From: an uncultured bacterium | GTDB taxonomy: Bacteria > Cyanobacteriota > Vampirovibrionia > Gastranaerophilales > Gastranaerophilaceae | Reading direction: 5' to 3' | DNA length: 64,000 nucleotides | NCBI GenBank assembly: GCA_902797965.1 | Contig: CADBUY010000015.1 | Span: 1-64,000 of the forward strand | In this document: positions 33,281 through 42,407 of the stretch, piece after piece | How the letters are laid out: every line of letters begins with the position of its first letter | Numbering within the stretch: the stretch's first letter is position 1 | Notes under the pieces: generated by a model | What the model saw: the letters and a program-made list of their open reading frames with translations, nothing else | Told to the model about the DNA's origin: nothing | The model's database searches: none | Program-made: the position numbers and the translations under genes

Positions 33281-34258
33281 TTATTCTCGAGTAATTTTTT
33301 CCTCTCCGGTTTTTAAGTCAGTGACTGTCTTTTTACCGTTTTCTACTACGGTTACTGTATTATTTTGGTGGTCTACGATTTTTTTATATGTTACTTTGCC
33401 TGTTTTAGAATCTTTCACTTCGATAACGTCTGCTTGGACAACAGAATCAAAGATTTTTCTTGTATTGTTTGTTTTATAATCTGTTTCTTCTATATAAGAT
33501 TTATTACTTACCGGATCCTTTTTAAATTCGTGCGTTTTTGCAATTTTTTCGTTTTCGTCTGCAAATCCTATCAAAACAAGTTGTCCTGTCTTACTGTCAC
33601 GTTGTTCTACCTGATACAATTTCCCATTCGGACCATCAATATATATTATTTTTTCCCTTCCGTCATCTGTCATAATAAGTTTATCATTCTTTCCGTAATA
33701 ATAAACATTATTATTACCAATTTCTTCAGATATATATGTATAAGCCGATTTATCATCATTCAGATATGTATTCAAATACTGAATCCCTGCATTTGTAACA
33801 CCTGCAATCCAACGACCCTGCTTGTCATAATAACGAACTTTGTTTTCAGCTTTATTTTCTCTCATGGAAGTGCCGTCTTTAAATTTTGTAATCATCCAGT
33901 CACCCTCTGTTTCAGTACTTACGACCTGAGATTTGTCATCTGCTTTTGTCTGAAAAGACGTTATTTCTTGTCTTATTGAATCCTTTTTGATTTCCTCTTT
34001 ATTTTTATTAAGGTAATTTACGACAGCATTGTATGTATCCTTTGTCCATTCTGCCGCACCATCAGTATATTGCATAACAAATTCCGCCAATTTGCTTGTA
34101 GTACGGTTAAAATCACTTAAAGATATCTTACCGTCACCATCATCTTTTACAAAAATGCTTCCTATCTGCACCTGTTTAAACTCAAATTTTTCTTCGCTTC
34201 CTAAATCAGATACAACCCCTGACTTACTTACACTATTGCCGTTGATATTTAAAGACAT
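33281..34258 (-). CDS. EF-hand protein with beta-strand repeats
   Basis: The 325-aa protein has an EF-hand-like loop near residues 38-50 (KDDGDGKISLSDFN), with Asp at the ligand positions, Gly in place and Asp rather than Glu at the last one. After ~110 it is built of short Tyr/Asp/Lys-rich strand-turn units (RYYDKQGRWIAGV, VYYYGKNDKLIMT, KIIYIDGPNGKLYQV), resembling wedge-type or YD-like repeats. It has no signal peptide. A sigma-28-like promoter lies 33-59 bp upstream and AAAGG precedes the ATG. Calcium binding is likely; the role is unknown. Confidence 0.85.
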   Translation of the reverse strand: MSLNINGNSVSKSGVVSDLGSEEKFEFKQVQIGSIFVKDDGDGKISLSDFNRTTSKLAEFVMQYTDGAAEWTKDTYNAVVNYLNKNKEEIKKDSIRQEITSFQTKADDKSQVVSTETEGDWMITKFKDGTSMRENKAENKVRYYDKQGRWIAGVTNAGIQYLNTYLNDDKSAYTYISEEIGNNNVYYYGKNDKLIMTDDGREKIIYIDGPNGKLYQVEQRDSKTGQLVLIGFADENEKIAKTHEFKKDPVSNKSYIEETDYKTNNTRKIFDSVVQADVIEVKDSKTGKVTYKKIVDHQNNTVTVVENGKKTVTDLKTGEEKITRE

Positions 34259-34290
34259 AAAAAACCTTTCTTTTTACTCTCATAAATCTA

Positions 34291-34317
34291 TTAACGGCAT
34301 TATTATAAAAAACTTTA
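34291..34317 (-). promoter_or_regulatory. Sigma-28 (FliA)-type promoter
   Basis: On the minus strand TAAAGTTT (34317-34310), exactly 11 bases, GCCGTTAA (34298-34291): 15 of 16 bases match the FliA consensus. It lies 33 bp before the ATG at 34258. Confidence 0.75.
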
Positions 34318-34365
34318 ACGATAAAATAAAAATTGTTACATTTTTAAATATATTCAATTTTATAG

Positions 34366-34371
34366 TATAAT
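34366..34371 (+). promoter_or_regulatory. -10 box six bases from a start codon
   Basis: TATAAT (34366-34371) is followed by six bases and the ATG at 34378; there is no Shine-Dalgarno. A clear -35 is not seen. Suggests a leaderless mRNA for the envelope operon. Confidence 0.5.
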
Positions 34372-34377
34372 TCTAAT

Positions 34378-35079
34378 ATGGTTAGATTGTTTGAAGATGA
34401 AGCAGCAGGCAAGGTTGCAAAATTAATATATTCTATTTTTCATTTTCAGGAGATATTTACACACATTCAACGTGTCAATTTTCCGGAAATTACTCCTTGT
34501 ATATATGCAATGTGGCATTGCCATCAGATGTGCAATTACGGTCATCCGAATTTTGAAAAGCTGAACATTATGGTTAGCCGCTCTAAAGACGGGGAAATGA
34601 TTGCACAAGTCATTGAACACATGGGGTTTAAAACCATTCGCGGTTCTAAAGGCAAAGAAGGTGCTGTAGAAGCTTCTATGCAGCTTATATCAAAGCTTAA
34701 AGAAGGTGAAGATGGAGCCATAATGGTTGACGGACCAAGAGGACCGGCAAGAGTTGCAAAAAACGGAGTAATAAAACTTGCTAAAATGTCAGGAGTTCCT
34801 ATTGTTCCGGTAACGTGGTATTCATCAAATTTTAACTGGATAAAATTCCCTTCTTGGGACAAATTAGAAATGCCAATTTTAGATACCAGACTTATTAATT
34901 TATACGGTAAACCAATTTATGTTGCGGAAGAAGACGATATTGAAGAAAAACGAAAAGAACTTCAATCAAGTTTAGAAGAACTGGACATAAAAGCACCGGA
35001 AGCATTCAAAGAGGTATATCAATGGGGATTGTGGAAAAAGAAAAGGTCAGACTCCTCGCAATTCAGATGGAATCCATAA
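34378..35079 (+). CDS. DUF374 / lysophospholipid acyltransferase-like protein
   Basis: Members of this family are related to the LpxL-type and LPLAT acyltransferases and are thought to act on envelope lipids. The 233-aa protein shows a WHCHQ active-site-like motif near residue 44, SRSKDGEMIA near 64, RGSKGKEGA near 85 and VDGPRGPA near 120, all characteristic of DUF374. It has no obvious membrane span. It opens a same-strand cluster with nitrilase, PBP4 and a glycosyltransferase; its last 58 bases overlap the nitrilase gene. Confidence 0.88.
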   Translation: MVRLFEDEAAGKVAKLIYSIFHFQEIFTHIQRVNFPEITPCIYAMWHCHQMCNYGHPNFEKLNIMVSRSKDGEMIAQVIEHMGFKTIRGSKGKEGAVEASMQLISKLKEGEDGAIMVDGPRGPARVAKNGVIKLAKMSGVPIVPVTWYSSNFNWIKFPSWDKLEMPILDTRLINLYGKPIYVAEEDDIEEKRKELQSSLEELDIKAPEAFKEVYQWGLWKKKRSDSSQFRWNP

Positions 35080-35852
35080 TCGGAGAGCTTAACCTTAACA
35101 TTGAAACTGTTAAAAATCTACTTATCGCAAACTTAGACAAATATGACGGAGCAGACTTTGTATTCTTACCCGAAGTTTGGACTGTCGGATGGCATACTCC
35201 GGATTTTATAAAAACGGCAGAAACGCTTGGAGAATCCAAAGCTGTAAAAATGCTGCAGGAAATTGCTGTAAAATATAAGACTAATATCATTGGAGGCAGT
35301 TTTATCAGAAAAGATAAAGATAACTACTACAACACTTGCCCTGTTATAAACCGTAAAGGTGATATCGTTGCAACTTACGATAAAAACCACTTATTTTCAT
35401 ACTATGGAGATAATGAGGGAGATTATATTACGAGAGGTTCTGCGCCTGTTATGGTAGAGCTTGACGGAGTTAAGCTGGGTTTAACAATTTGCTACGACAT
35501 ACGTTTTCCTGAAATATACAGAGCGTACAGAAAAGCGGGAGCAGATATTTTGGTTAATATGGCAGCCTGGGGAAAAGCAAAAAAAATTCCATGGGATAGC
35601 ATGACAACATCCAGAGCCGTTGAAAATCAATCATATATGGTAGCTCTTACTCAGACAGGACTGCTTGCTGATAATAAAGAAAATCTCGGACATTCAATGA
35701 TAATAAATTATGAGGGCAAAATATTAGACGAAATTGAAGAAATCGAAGGCGGAGTATATGCCGAAGTTAATTTACCCGAGATGTATGAATTCAGAAGCAA
35801 ATGCACTGTTTTAAATGATATTAAACAAAGTTATGAGGTAATAATAAAATGA
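35022..35852 (+). CDS. Carbon-nitrogen hydrolase (nitrilase superfamily, omega-amidase-like)
   Basis: The 276-aa protein has the complete Glu-Lys-Cys triad: Glu51 in FLPEVW, Lys121 in YDKNHLF, Cys157 in TICYDIRFPE. The RFPE motif and length fit the Nit2/YafV omega-amidase branch that hydrolyses small amides such as alpha-ketoglutaramate; the substrate is inference. AAAGAGGT precedes the ATG at 35022, though an in-frame GTG a few codons later is possible. The gene overlaps the acyltransferase gene by 58 bp and the PBP4 gene by 4 bp, so it belongs to the envelope operon. Confidence 0.93.
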   Translation: MGIVEKEKVRLLAIQMESIIGELNLNIETVKNLLIANLDKYDGADFVFLPEVWTVGWHTPDFIKTAETLGESKAVKMLQEIAVKYKTNIIGGSFIRKDKDNYYNTCPVINRKGDIVATYDKNHLFSYYGDNEGDYITRGSAPVMVELDGVKLGLTICYDIRFPEIYRAYRKAGADILVNMAAWGKAKKIPWDSMTTSRAVENQSYMVALTQTGLLADNKENLGHSMIINYEGKILDEIEEIEGGVYAEVNLPEMYEFRSKCTVLNDIKQSYEVIIK

Positions 35853-37183
35853 AAAAAATCCTATCCTTAATATTATTATTCGGATTAATAAGCTGCTCTG
35901 TTGACGCAAGAATAACAAACAGAGATTTTAACTCTATAATAAAAGAATCCGGCATACCTGCAAGTTCTGTTGCTATTTCTATAAAAAATATTGACAACGG
36001 AAAAATTATTTATACCCATAACGATAGAATTCTTATGCACCCTGCCTCAGTTCAAAAACTTCTTACAATAGTTCCTATTATGCAGGTTTTAACAGAAGAT
36101 TACAATTTGACAACAGAACTTTATTCAAGAGGTAATAATGAATATGTAATCAAATTAGGTGCCGATCCGTATTTAACGGATTCAGATTTACGTTCATTAG
36201 TAAGCAACATCAACCCTGATAAAGTAAAAAAAATCTATATTGATGATTCAATAATAGAAAAAAAAGATTGGGGAGAAGGATGGCAATGGGATGATGATTT
36301 GAATACATGGATGCCAAGATTTAACGCCTATAACCTTGACGGAAATATTATTTCTTTAACAATTATGCCTACTGTTGAAGGACGTCAGGCTGCAATAATT
36401 AATTCAAGCAAATATCCGTTAGCATTTTTCAATTACGTTACAACAGGTAAACAGACAAATATCAAAGTTTCCAGAAACAACATTATTGCAGCTAACGCAA
36501 TTAAGCTTGAAGGCACAGTAAATTCGCCCTACAAAACCTCAATAACAAATAATAATCTGAAAAGATATTTTGAAGTTAAATTAACTAATGCTTTGGAGGA
36601 TCGTAACATTTACCTTAAAGAAGCATACGGAACAACAACAGTAAAACCTTCGGACAAAAAAATCGGTGAAGTTTTTCGTCCGATAAAATTTGCAGTAGAT
36701 GATATACTTCAAAACAGTAACAACATGGCAATTGAATCAATTGCTAAAATTGCAGCAGGAAAATATTACAAGAAACAGGGTACGGATACAGATGCAATCA
36801 ATCTGTTCAACAAATTTTATGAACAATACGGCTTAAATAAATCCAGAATTAAGATAGTTGATGCAAGCGGTGTTTCTAAAAACAATTTAACGGATGCTGA
36901 TTTTATAACAGAATATTTGGTAAAAAACCAATCCGAAAAAGTTATGGACAGTTTGGCTCAACCGGGTGTAGGAACGCTTACGGAAAGAATGCTGCCACTT
37001 AAAAATAACTTAAAAGCAAAAACAGGAACGCTGTCTGATATAAGTTCAATAGCAGGATATTTAACAGCAAGAAATGGTAATAAATACGCATTTTGTATAA
37101 TAATAAATGACCCTGCTTCAAGCAATTCTTCTAAAAAGAACCTTGAAAACTATATTCTGCGTGAAATATATATGAAACTATAA
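35849..37183 (+). CDS. dacB: D-Ala-D-Ala carboxypeptidase/endopeptidase, PBP4 (S13) family, probable lipoprotein
   Basis: PBP4 enzymes trim or cut peptidoglycan cross-links in the periplasm. All three penicillin-binding motifs are present: SxxK as S67-V-Q-K70, SxN as S290-N-N292, and KTG as K391-T-G393. The signal ends in the lipobox-like LISC with Cys16, so the protein is probably a lipoprotein. Length 444 aa is normal. Its start overlaps the nitrilase stop (ATGA). Confidence 0.95.
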   Translation: MKKILSLILLFGLISCSVDARITNRDFNSIIKESGIPASSVAISIKNIDNGKIIYTHNDRILMHPASVQKLLTIVPIMQVLTEDYNLTTELYSRGNNEYVIKLGADPYLTDSDLRSLVSNINPDKVKKIYIDDSIIEKKDWGEGWQWDDDLNTWMPRFNAYNLDGNIISLTIMPTVEGRQAAIINSSKYPLAFFNYVTTGKQTNIKVSRNNIIAANAIKLEGTVNSPYKTSITNNNLKRYFEVKLTNALEDRNIYLKEAYGTTTVKPSDKKIGEVFRPIKFAVDDILQNSNNMAIESIAKIAAGKYYKKQGTDTDAINLFNKFYEQYGLNKSRIKIVDASGVSKNNLTDADFITEYLVKNQSEKVMDSLAQPGVGTLTERMLPLKNNLKAKTGTLSDISSIAGYLTARNGNKYAFCIIINDPASSNSSKKNLENYILREIYMKL

Positions 37184-37204
37184 AAACGGTTGATAAAAAG
37201 AATT

Positions 37205-39046
37205 ATGCATGATAATTTTAAATCTATGGAAGATGTTGTATCAGTCATTACAGAAGAGAGCGAGCCGGAAAAGTTTGTAAACGAAACAGGCGAAGAATCT
37301 GAGCTTAGCGATAAAAAAGAATTGCAGACATACGGTTTGAGCTGCAAAATTAAGTCTGTGTACAGATTAATACGAAAAAAATTATCGTCTGTATTCAAAT
37401 ATCACATAAAAAAAACCTGTACAGAGATTTTATATATTACAGACGGCAATGTTCCGGATGAATACATCTCAGCAATGCAAAATCGATACCCTGATAAAAT
37501 TATCACAGTTCTTATTCCACACTTTGGGAATTTTAAAAAAGATGACAGGTTTGTTACGGAATTCAGCTATTTTGTAAGAAATAAAAAACATTCCGCAAAA
37601 CTATACAAATATCAGCCAGACACTAAAAATATAAATATTTACGGAATATATTCAAAGATTTTTTCTGACATAACAGTTCCGTCAGATATATATAAAACGG
37701 AATTTTTGGTCCACTATTCCGTTTGCGCAAGGAAAGCTGCTGCAAAGCTAAAACCTGATATTATACATTCAGAAAACATTCCGTTTTTCTTAGGTCTTGA
37801 GTTCAGCAAAAATAATAAAATTTTACCAAAAGTCTTACAAACAATTCATAATTTTGACACCTATTCCGATATGGAACCCTTTTGGGCAGCAATTAATTGT
37901 TTGGATAAAAATGGTATGGACAGACTTTGCAAAGATAATATTATAAGGAAAAATCTTGCGGCTCTTTTTGGAATAAAAAATATTAATAATTTTTCAAAAA
38001 TAAAAGAATGTTTAGAATATTTATACAAAAACTTTGAACTTTTCAGAAAAACCTATAATAAAGATGAAGAAACGAATGAAAATATTCTCATAAAAAGATT
38101 AAACGCAAGAACAGTCGAATTATTCAGCTTCGCATTCCCGCAGGATATGTTTTCACCGGTTTACTTCTCAATCAAAAACTCATATTTTTCAGCACTAAAT
38201 TCTAAAGACACTGATGATCCAATCTGGGCAAAAGATATGTTTAAGAGAAATCACCTTAGAAAAGGCAAAAATCGCAAATTCTCAGGTAAAATTGCCCACC
38301 CGTTTGACGTTTCAAACTTTAGATATTACAGAGATTTTAATAAGCAGTATCTTGTCAAAGAATTTGCAGAAAAACAAATTAATACAAAGTTTGTAGACCT
38401 TAATCTTTTCAGCAAAGATGAAGTTAAAATATATGGTTTTCTTGATTCATTTTATAAAGGCGCCCTGTTATTTGCCGATTTTCATAATATGAAAGATGAA
38501 GATATAAAAATAGTTACAAATAGTGTTCTGAAGTGTTTTGAACTCAAAAAAAACATACAGGTAATTTTTAATTTACCGTTTAATTTTGAAAATACTTATA
38601 TAAAATCATTTATAGATTTTTTAGAACAACAGCCATCTTTGAATGGAAAATGGCTGCTTATTGAGGGCGAAATAAATCTTCCGCAATTTACAGCATCTTG
38701 TGATATGATACTATTTCCGACAAGCAATATAATTGGAGTAGAAGATGTTTTATATACAGCTCTTCAGTATGGCTGCATTCCGATAACAACAAATTCAGGC
38801 ATTTGTGGTGATATTGTTGTTGATATCTTTGATAATATTAAAACAGGGTTTGGTTTCAAAAATTCAAATAATGTCATAAACAATGAACAGGATACTTTTA
38901 CAAACACACTGCTTAAAGGACTAAACTTCTATGTTCAGAACTTCTCCAGCTGGAAGATTTTAATTGAAAATGCCATCAAATTTGACACAAGCTGGAATAA
39001 TGAATTACTTGAAGAATACAACAAAATTTATGACGATGCCCTTTAA
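37205..39046 (+). CDS. Divergent GT-B glycosyltransferase resembling glycogen/starch synthase
   Basis: From the ATG at 37205 this is a 613-aa protein (an in-frame TTG at 37190 is less likely). The N-terminal half has KPDIIHSENIPFFLGLEF and VLQTIHNFDTY, as in the GT5 segment that follows D-V-V-H-x-H-D-W. The C-terminal half has the GT5 order: ASCDMILFPTSN, then GVEDVLYTALQYGCIPITTNSG, GFGF, and SWNNELLEEYNKIY. The usual E-P-C-G-L acceptor/catalytic segment is altered (Glu shifted or lost) and the N-terminal K-x-G-G-L is not seen, so activity may differ. It ends the envelope cluster; a role in surface glycans or storage polymer is inference. Confidence 0.75.
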   Translation: MHDNFKSMEDVVSVITEESEPEKFVNETGEESELSDKKELQTYGLSCKIKSVYRLIRKKLSSVFKYHIKKTCTEILYITDGNVPDEYISAMQNRYPDKIITVLIPHFGNFKKDDRFVTEFSYFVRNKKHSAKLYKYQPDTKNINIYGIYSKIFSDITVPSDIYKTEFLVHYSVCARKAAAKLKPDIIHSENIPFFLGLEFSKNNKILPKVLQTIHNFDTYSDMEPFWAAINCLDKNGMDRLCKDNIIRKNLAALFGIKNINNFSKIKECLEYLYKNFELFRKTYNKDEETNENILIKRLNARTVELFSFAFPQDMFSPVYFSIKNSYFSALNSKDTDDPIWAKDMFKRNHLRKGKNRKFSGKIAHPFDVSNFRYYRDFNKQYLVKEFAEKQINTKFVDLNLFSKDEVKIYGFLDSFYKGALLFADFHNMKDEDIKIVTNSVLKCFELKKNIQVIFNLPFNFENTYIKSFIDFLEQQPSLNGKWLLIEGEINLPQFTASCDMILFPTSNIIGVEDVLYTALQYGCIPITTNSGICGDIVVDIFDNIKTGFGFKNSNNVINNEQDTFTNTLLKGLNFYVQNFSSWKILIENAIKFDTSWNNELLEEYNKIYDDAL

Positions 39047-39048
39047 AC

Positions 39049-39900
39049 CTATCTTCCAAAGCGGATATCAGTATAAGTTTTTCCGTAAGTTTTCTTTATC
39101 CATCTTGAGATTGTTGCGTTGGAAAGTCCTACTGTTTTAGCGATATCATAGAGTTTAACATCATCTTTTATCATTTTATAAGTAATTTCTCTCATCATCT
39201 TATGAGACTGTTGATTTTTTGTAGTAAAACCAAACTTATTCATCCAATACGCAATTCTTGATATAGGACGTCCGGTTATTCTTGATATTTCAGACAAAGT
39301 CATATCTTTTGAAAAATATTCTTCCAGTTCATCCTTTAGACGCATAATCTCAGGATTTTCATCACGTTTAATTTTAATATCATTTTTTTGGCGAATTTTT
39401 ATAATGCCATCACCATATTTATTTTTTATCCAAACTCTAATTTTGTTTCCGGAAATATTCAAAATCTTTGACATTTTTTCTATTGTAAAACCTTGTTCAA
39501 TTAGCTTTGGGCATTCCTCTTCCAATTTTTTATTCAGAGTTTCTCGAGGTAAAAGCAGACCTAATTCCTGTAAACAATTCCTTGTCCAGGTTTCACTTTT
39601 TCCTATAAGTTTTGCAATCTCTTCAATACTTTTGTTTTCATTTATATATTGAACCATTTTTTCTCCGATAGCTTTTTTATCTGCCTGTATCAGAAAAGAT
39701 TTTAATGTTTTACCCGTATATTCTTTTACCCATTTTAATATTGCTGACGGAGCTCTGCCTGTTATCTCAGCCATATGCTCTAATGAAGTATTCTTTACAA
39801 TCAAGTCCGGCATTACCTGAAGCATTTGGGATTGAGTATAGCCGCCCCTTCTGGCGCAAAATGCCAAATTTTTATTAAATGAATTAATTTTTATATCCAT
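39049..39900 (-). CDS. Protein of five tandem helix-turn-helix modules
   Basis: The 283-aa protein (ATG at 39900, GGAAGG five bases upstream) consists of five similar ~50-residue units. Each has a T/S-I-x-x-x-A/I-x-x-x-G-x-x-x-x-x-I-x-x-W-I-K pattern, for example SLEHMAEITGRAPSAILKWV, SIEEIAKLIGKSETWTRNCL, TIEKMSKILNISGNKIRVWI, TLSEISRITGRPISRIAYWM and KLYDIAKTVGLSNATISRWI. Basic residues follow most recognition helices. It is surely DNA-binding. No effector, integrase or catalytic domain accompanies the HTH units. It could recognise a repeated or long operator. It converges on the glycosyltransferase gene. Confidence 0.85.
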   Translation of the reverse strand: MDIKINSFNKNLAFCARRGGYTQSQMLQVMPDLIVKNTSLEHMAEITGRAPSAILKWVKEYTGKTLKSFLIQADKKAIGEKMVQYINENKSIEEIAKLIGKSETWTRNCLQELGLLLPRETLNKKLEEECPKLIEQGFTIEKMSKILNISGNKIRVWIKNKYGDGIIKIRQKNDIKIKRDENPEIMRLKDELEEYFSKDMTLSEISRITGRPISRIAYWMNKFGFTTKNQQSHKMMREITYKMIKDDVKLYDIAKTVGLSNATISRWIKKTYGKTYTDIRFGR

Positions 39901-40069
39901 GATTACCTTCCACGTTGTTAATAAAAACCGTAAAAATATTTTTTGCTCATCAATATTATTTAAAAACAAAATCGCCTTTTTGGTAGTTATACCATTGAGG
40001 CGACTTTGTAGTTTTTATTTTATTTTGGAATTTTGTTCAAAAAGCCGACAGTATGTTCTTTTCTTTTTG

Positions 40070-40102
40070 ATTACTTTTTCTTTTTAGTAAAGAAAAAGTA
40101 AT
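40070..40102. terminator. Long hairpin after groEL
   Basis: ATTACTTTTTCTTT and its perfect complement AAAGAAAAAGTAAT form a 14-bp stem. With the GC-rich palindromes of 40103-40187 it lies downstream of groEL on the minus strand and probably ends that operon. Another imperfect hairpin lies at about 39972-40010. Confidence 0.65.
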
Positions 40103-40187
40103 GTCTTGGATTATTCGGGTTCTCGCCGGAGTAACGTCCGGCTCAAACTTACGGGCTAGGCTTCGCCGTCGCCCTACCGAAAATCCG
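40103..40187 (-). repeat. Palindromic element after groEL, related to the ribosomal-operon elements
   Basis: Read on the minus strand it begins TTTTCGGTAGGGCGACGGCG, which matches the start of the element after rpsM (TTTTCCGTAGAGTGACGGCG). It also contains GCCGGA/TCCGGC inverted arms. It abuts the groEL stop codon. Confidence 0.5.
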
Positions 40188-41858
<1,671 letters not shown>

Positions 41859-42146
41859 TTACTCAACTATAGCTAATGCATCTTTGATAGACAAAATCTT
41901 GTATTCAACTCCGTCCATTTTTACTTCAGTACCTGCATATTTAGCATAAAGAACGATATCACCGACATTAACTCCCATTGGCTCTTTTTCGCCTTTATCG
42001 TTAGTTTTACCTTCACCAACTGCAACTACTTCACCTTTTTGAGGTTTTTCTTTTGCGCTGTCAGGAATGAAAATTCCGCCTGCGGTTTGTTCTGTATCTT
42101 CAATAACTTTAATAACAATTCTGTCTTGTAACGGTTTTAATGCCAT
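41859..42146 (-). CDS. groES: 10 kDa co-chaperonin GroES
   Basis: The 95-aa lid protein of GroEL begins [16 protein letters not shown] and carries the mobile loop [18 protein letters not shown] and the dome/roof pattern [15 protein letters not shown] lies upstream of the ATG. I looked for a CIRCE operator (TTAGCACTC-N9-GAGTGCTAA) upstream and did not find one, so heat control, if any, works otherwise. Confidence 0.99.
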   Translation of the reverse strand: MALKPLQDRIVIKVIEDTEQTAGGIFIPDSAKEKPQKGEVVAVGEGKTNDKGEKEPMGVNVGDIVLYAKYAGTEVKMDGVEYKILSIKDALAIVE

Positions 42147-42290
42147 AATATAATCCTCCTTTTTATTTAAACCTTTTCTACATTCTAGTTATACTATAGA
42201 TTTTCGTGTTTAACTAAAATGTTAATGAAAAATTAATTATTCGCTTCATAAATAAAAATCTCTCTCAATAATCTCTTAAGAGAGAGAGAG

Positions 42291-42332
42291 AACATTAACA
42301 TTAACATTAACATTAACATTATCATTATCATT
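42291..42332. repeat. Hexanucleotide microsatellite
   Basis: Five copies of AACATT followed by two of ATCATT, next to a (GA)n tract and an imperfect CT/AG hairpin (42259-42290). It lies between murJ and the groESL promoter. Three short imperfect direct repeats of the type AAAAAGGGAGGTT follow up to murJ (about 42355-42405). No gene is present in 42147-42407. Confidence 0.9.
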
Positions 42333-42407
42333 AGGTTTTCCTAGGGTTTTATTAAAAAAAGGGAGGTTATTAATAAAAAAGGGAGGTTTTTGTAATAAAA
42401 AGAGGGG

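Noticed and set aside
33365-33979. 204-codon open frame opposite the EF-hand protein
   Set aside because: It is the antisense shadow of a well-supported gene; the translation is full of Cys, Phe and Ile as expected from AT-rich antisense DNA.
42147-42290. CIRCE operator upstream of groES
   Set aside because: No TTAGCACTC...GAGTGCTAA pattern was found; only short AT-rich inverted repeats.
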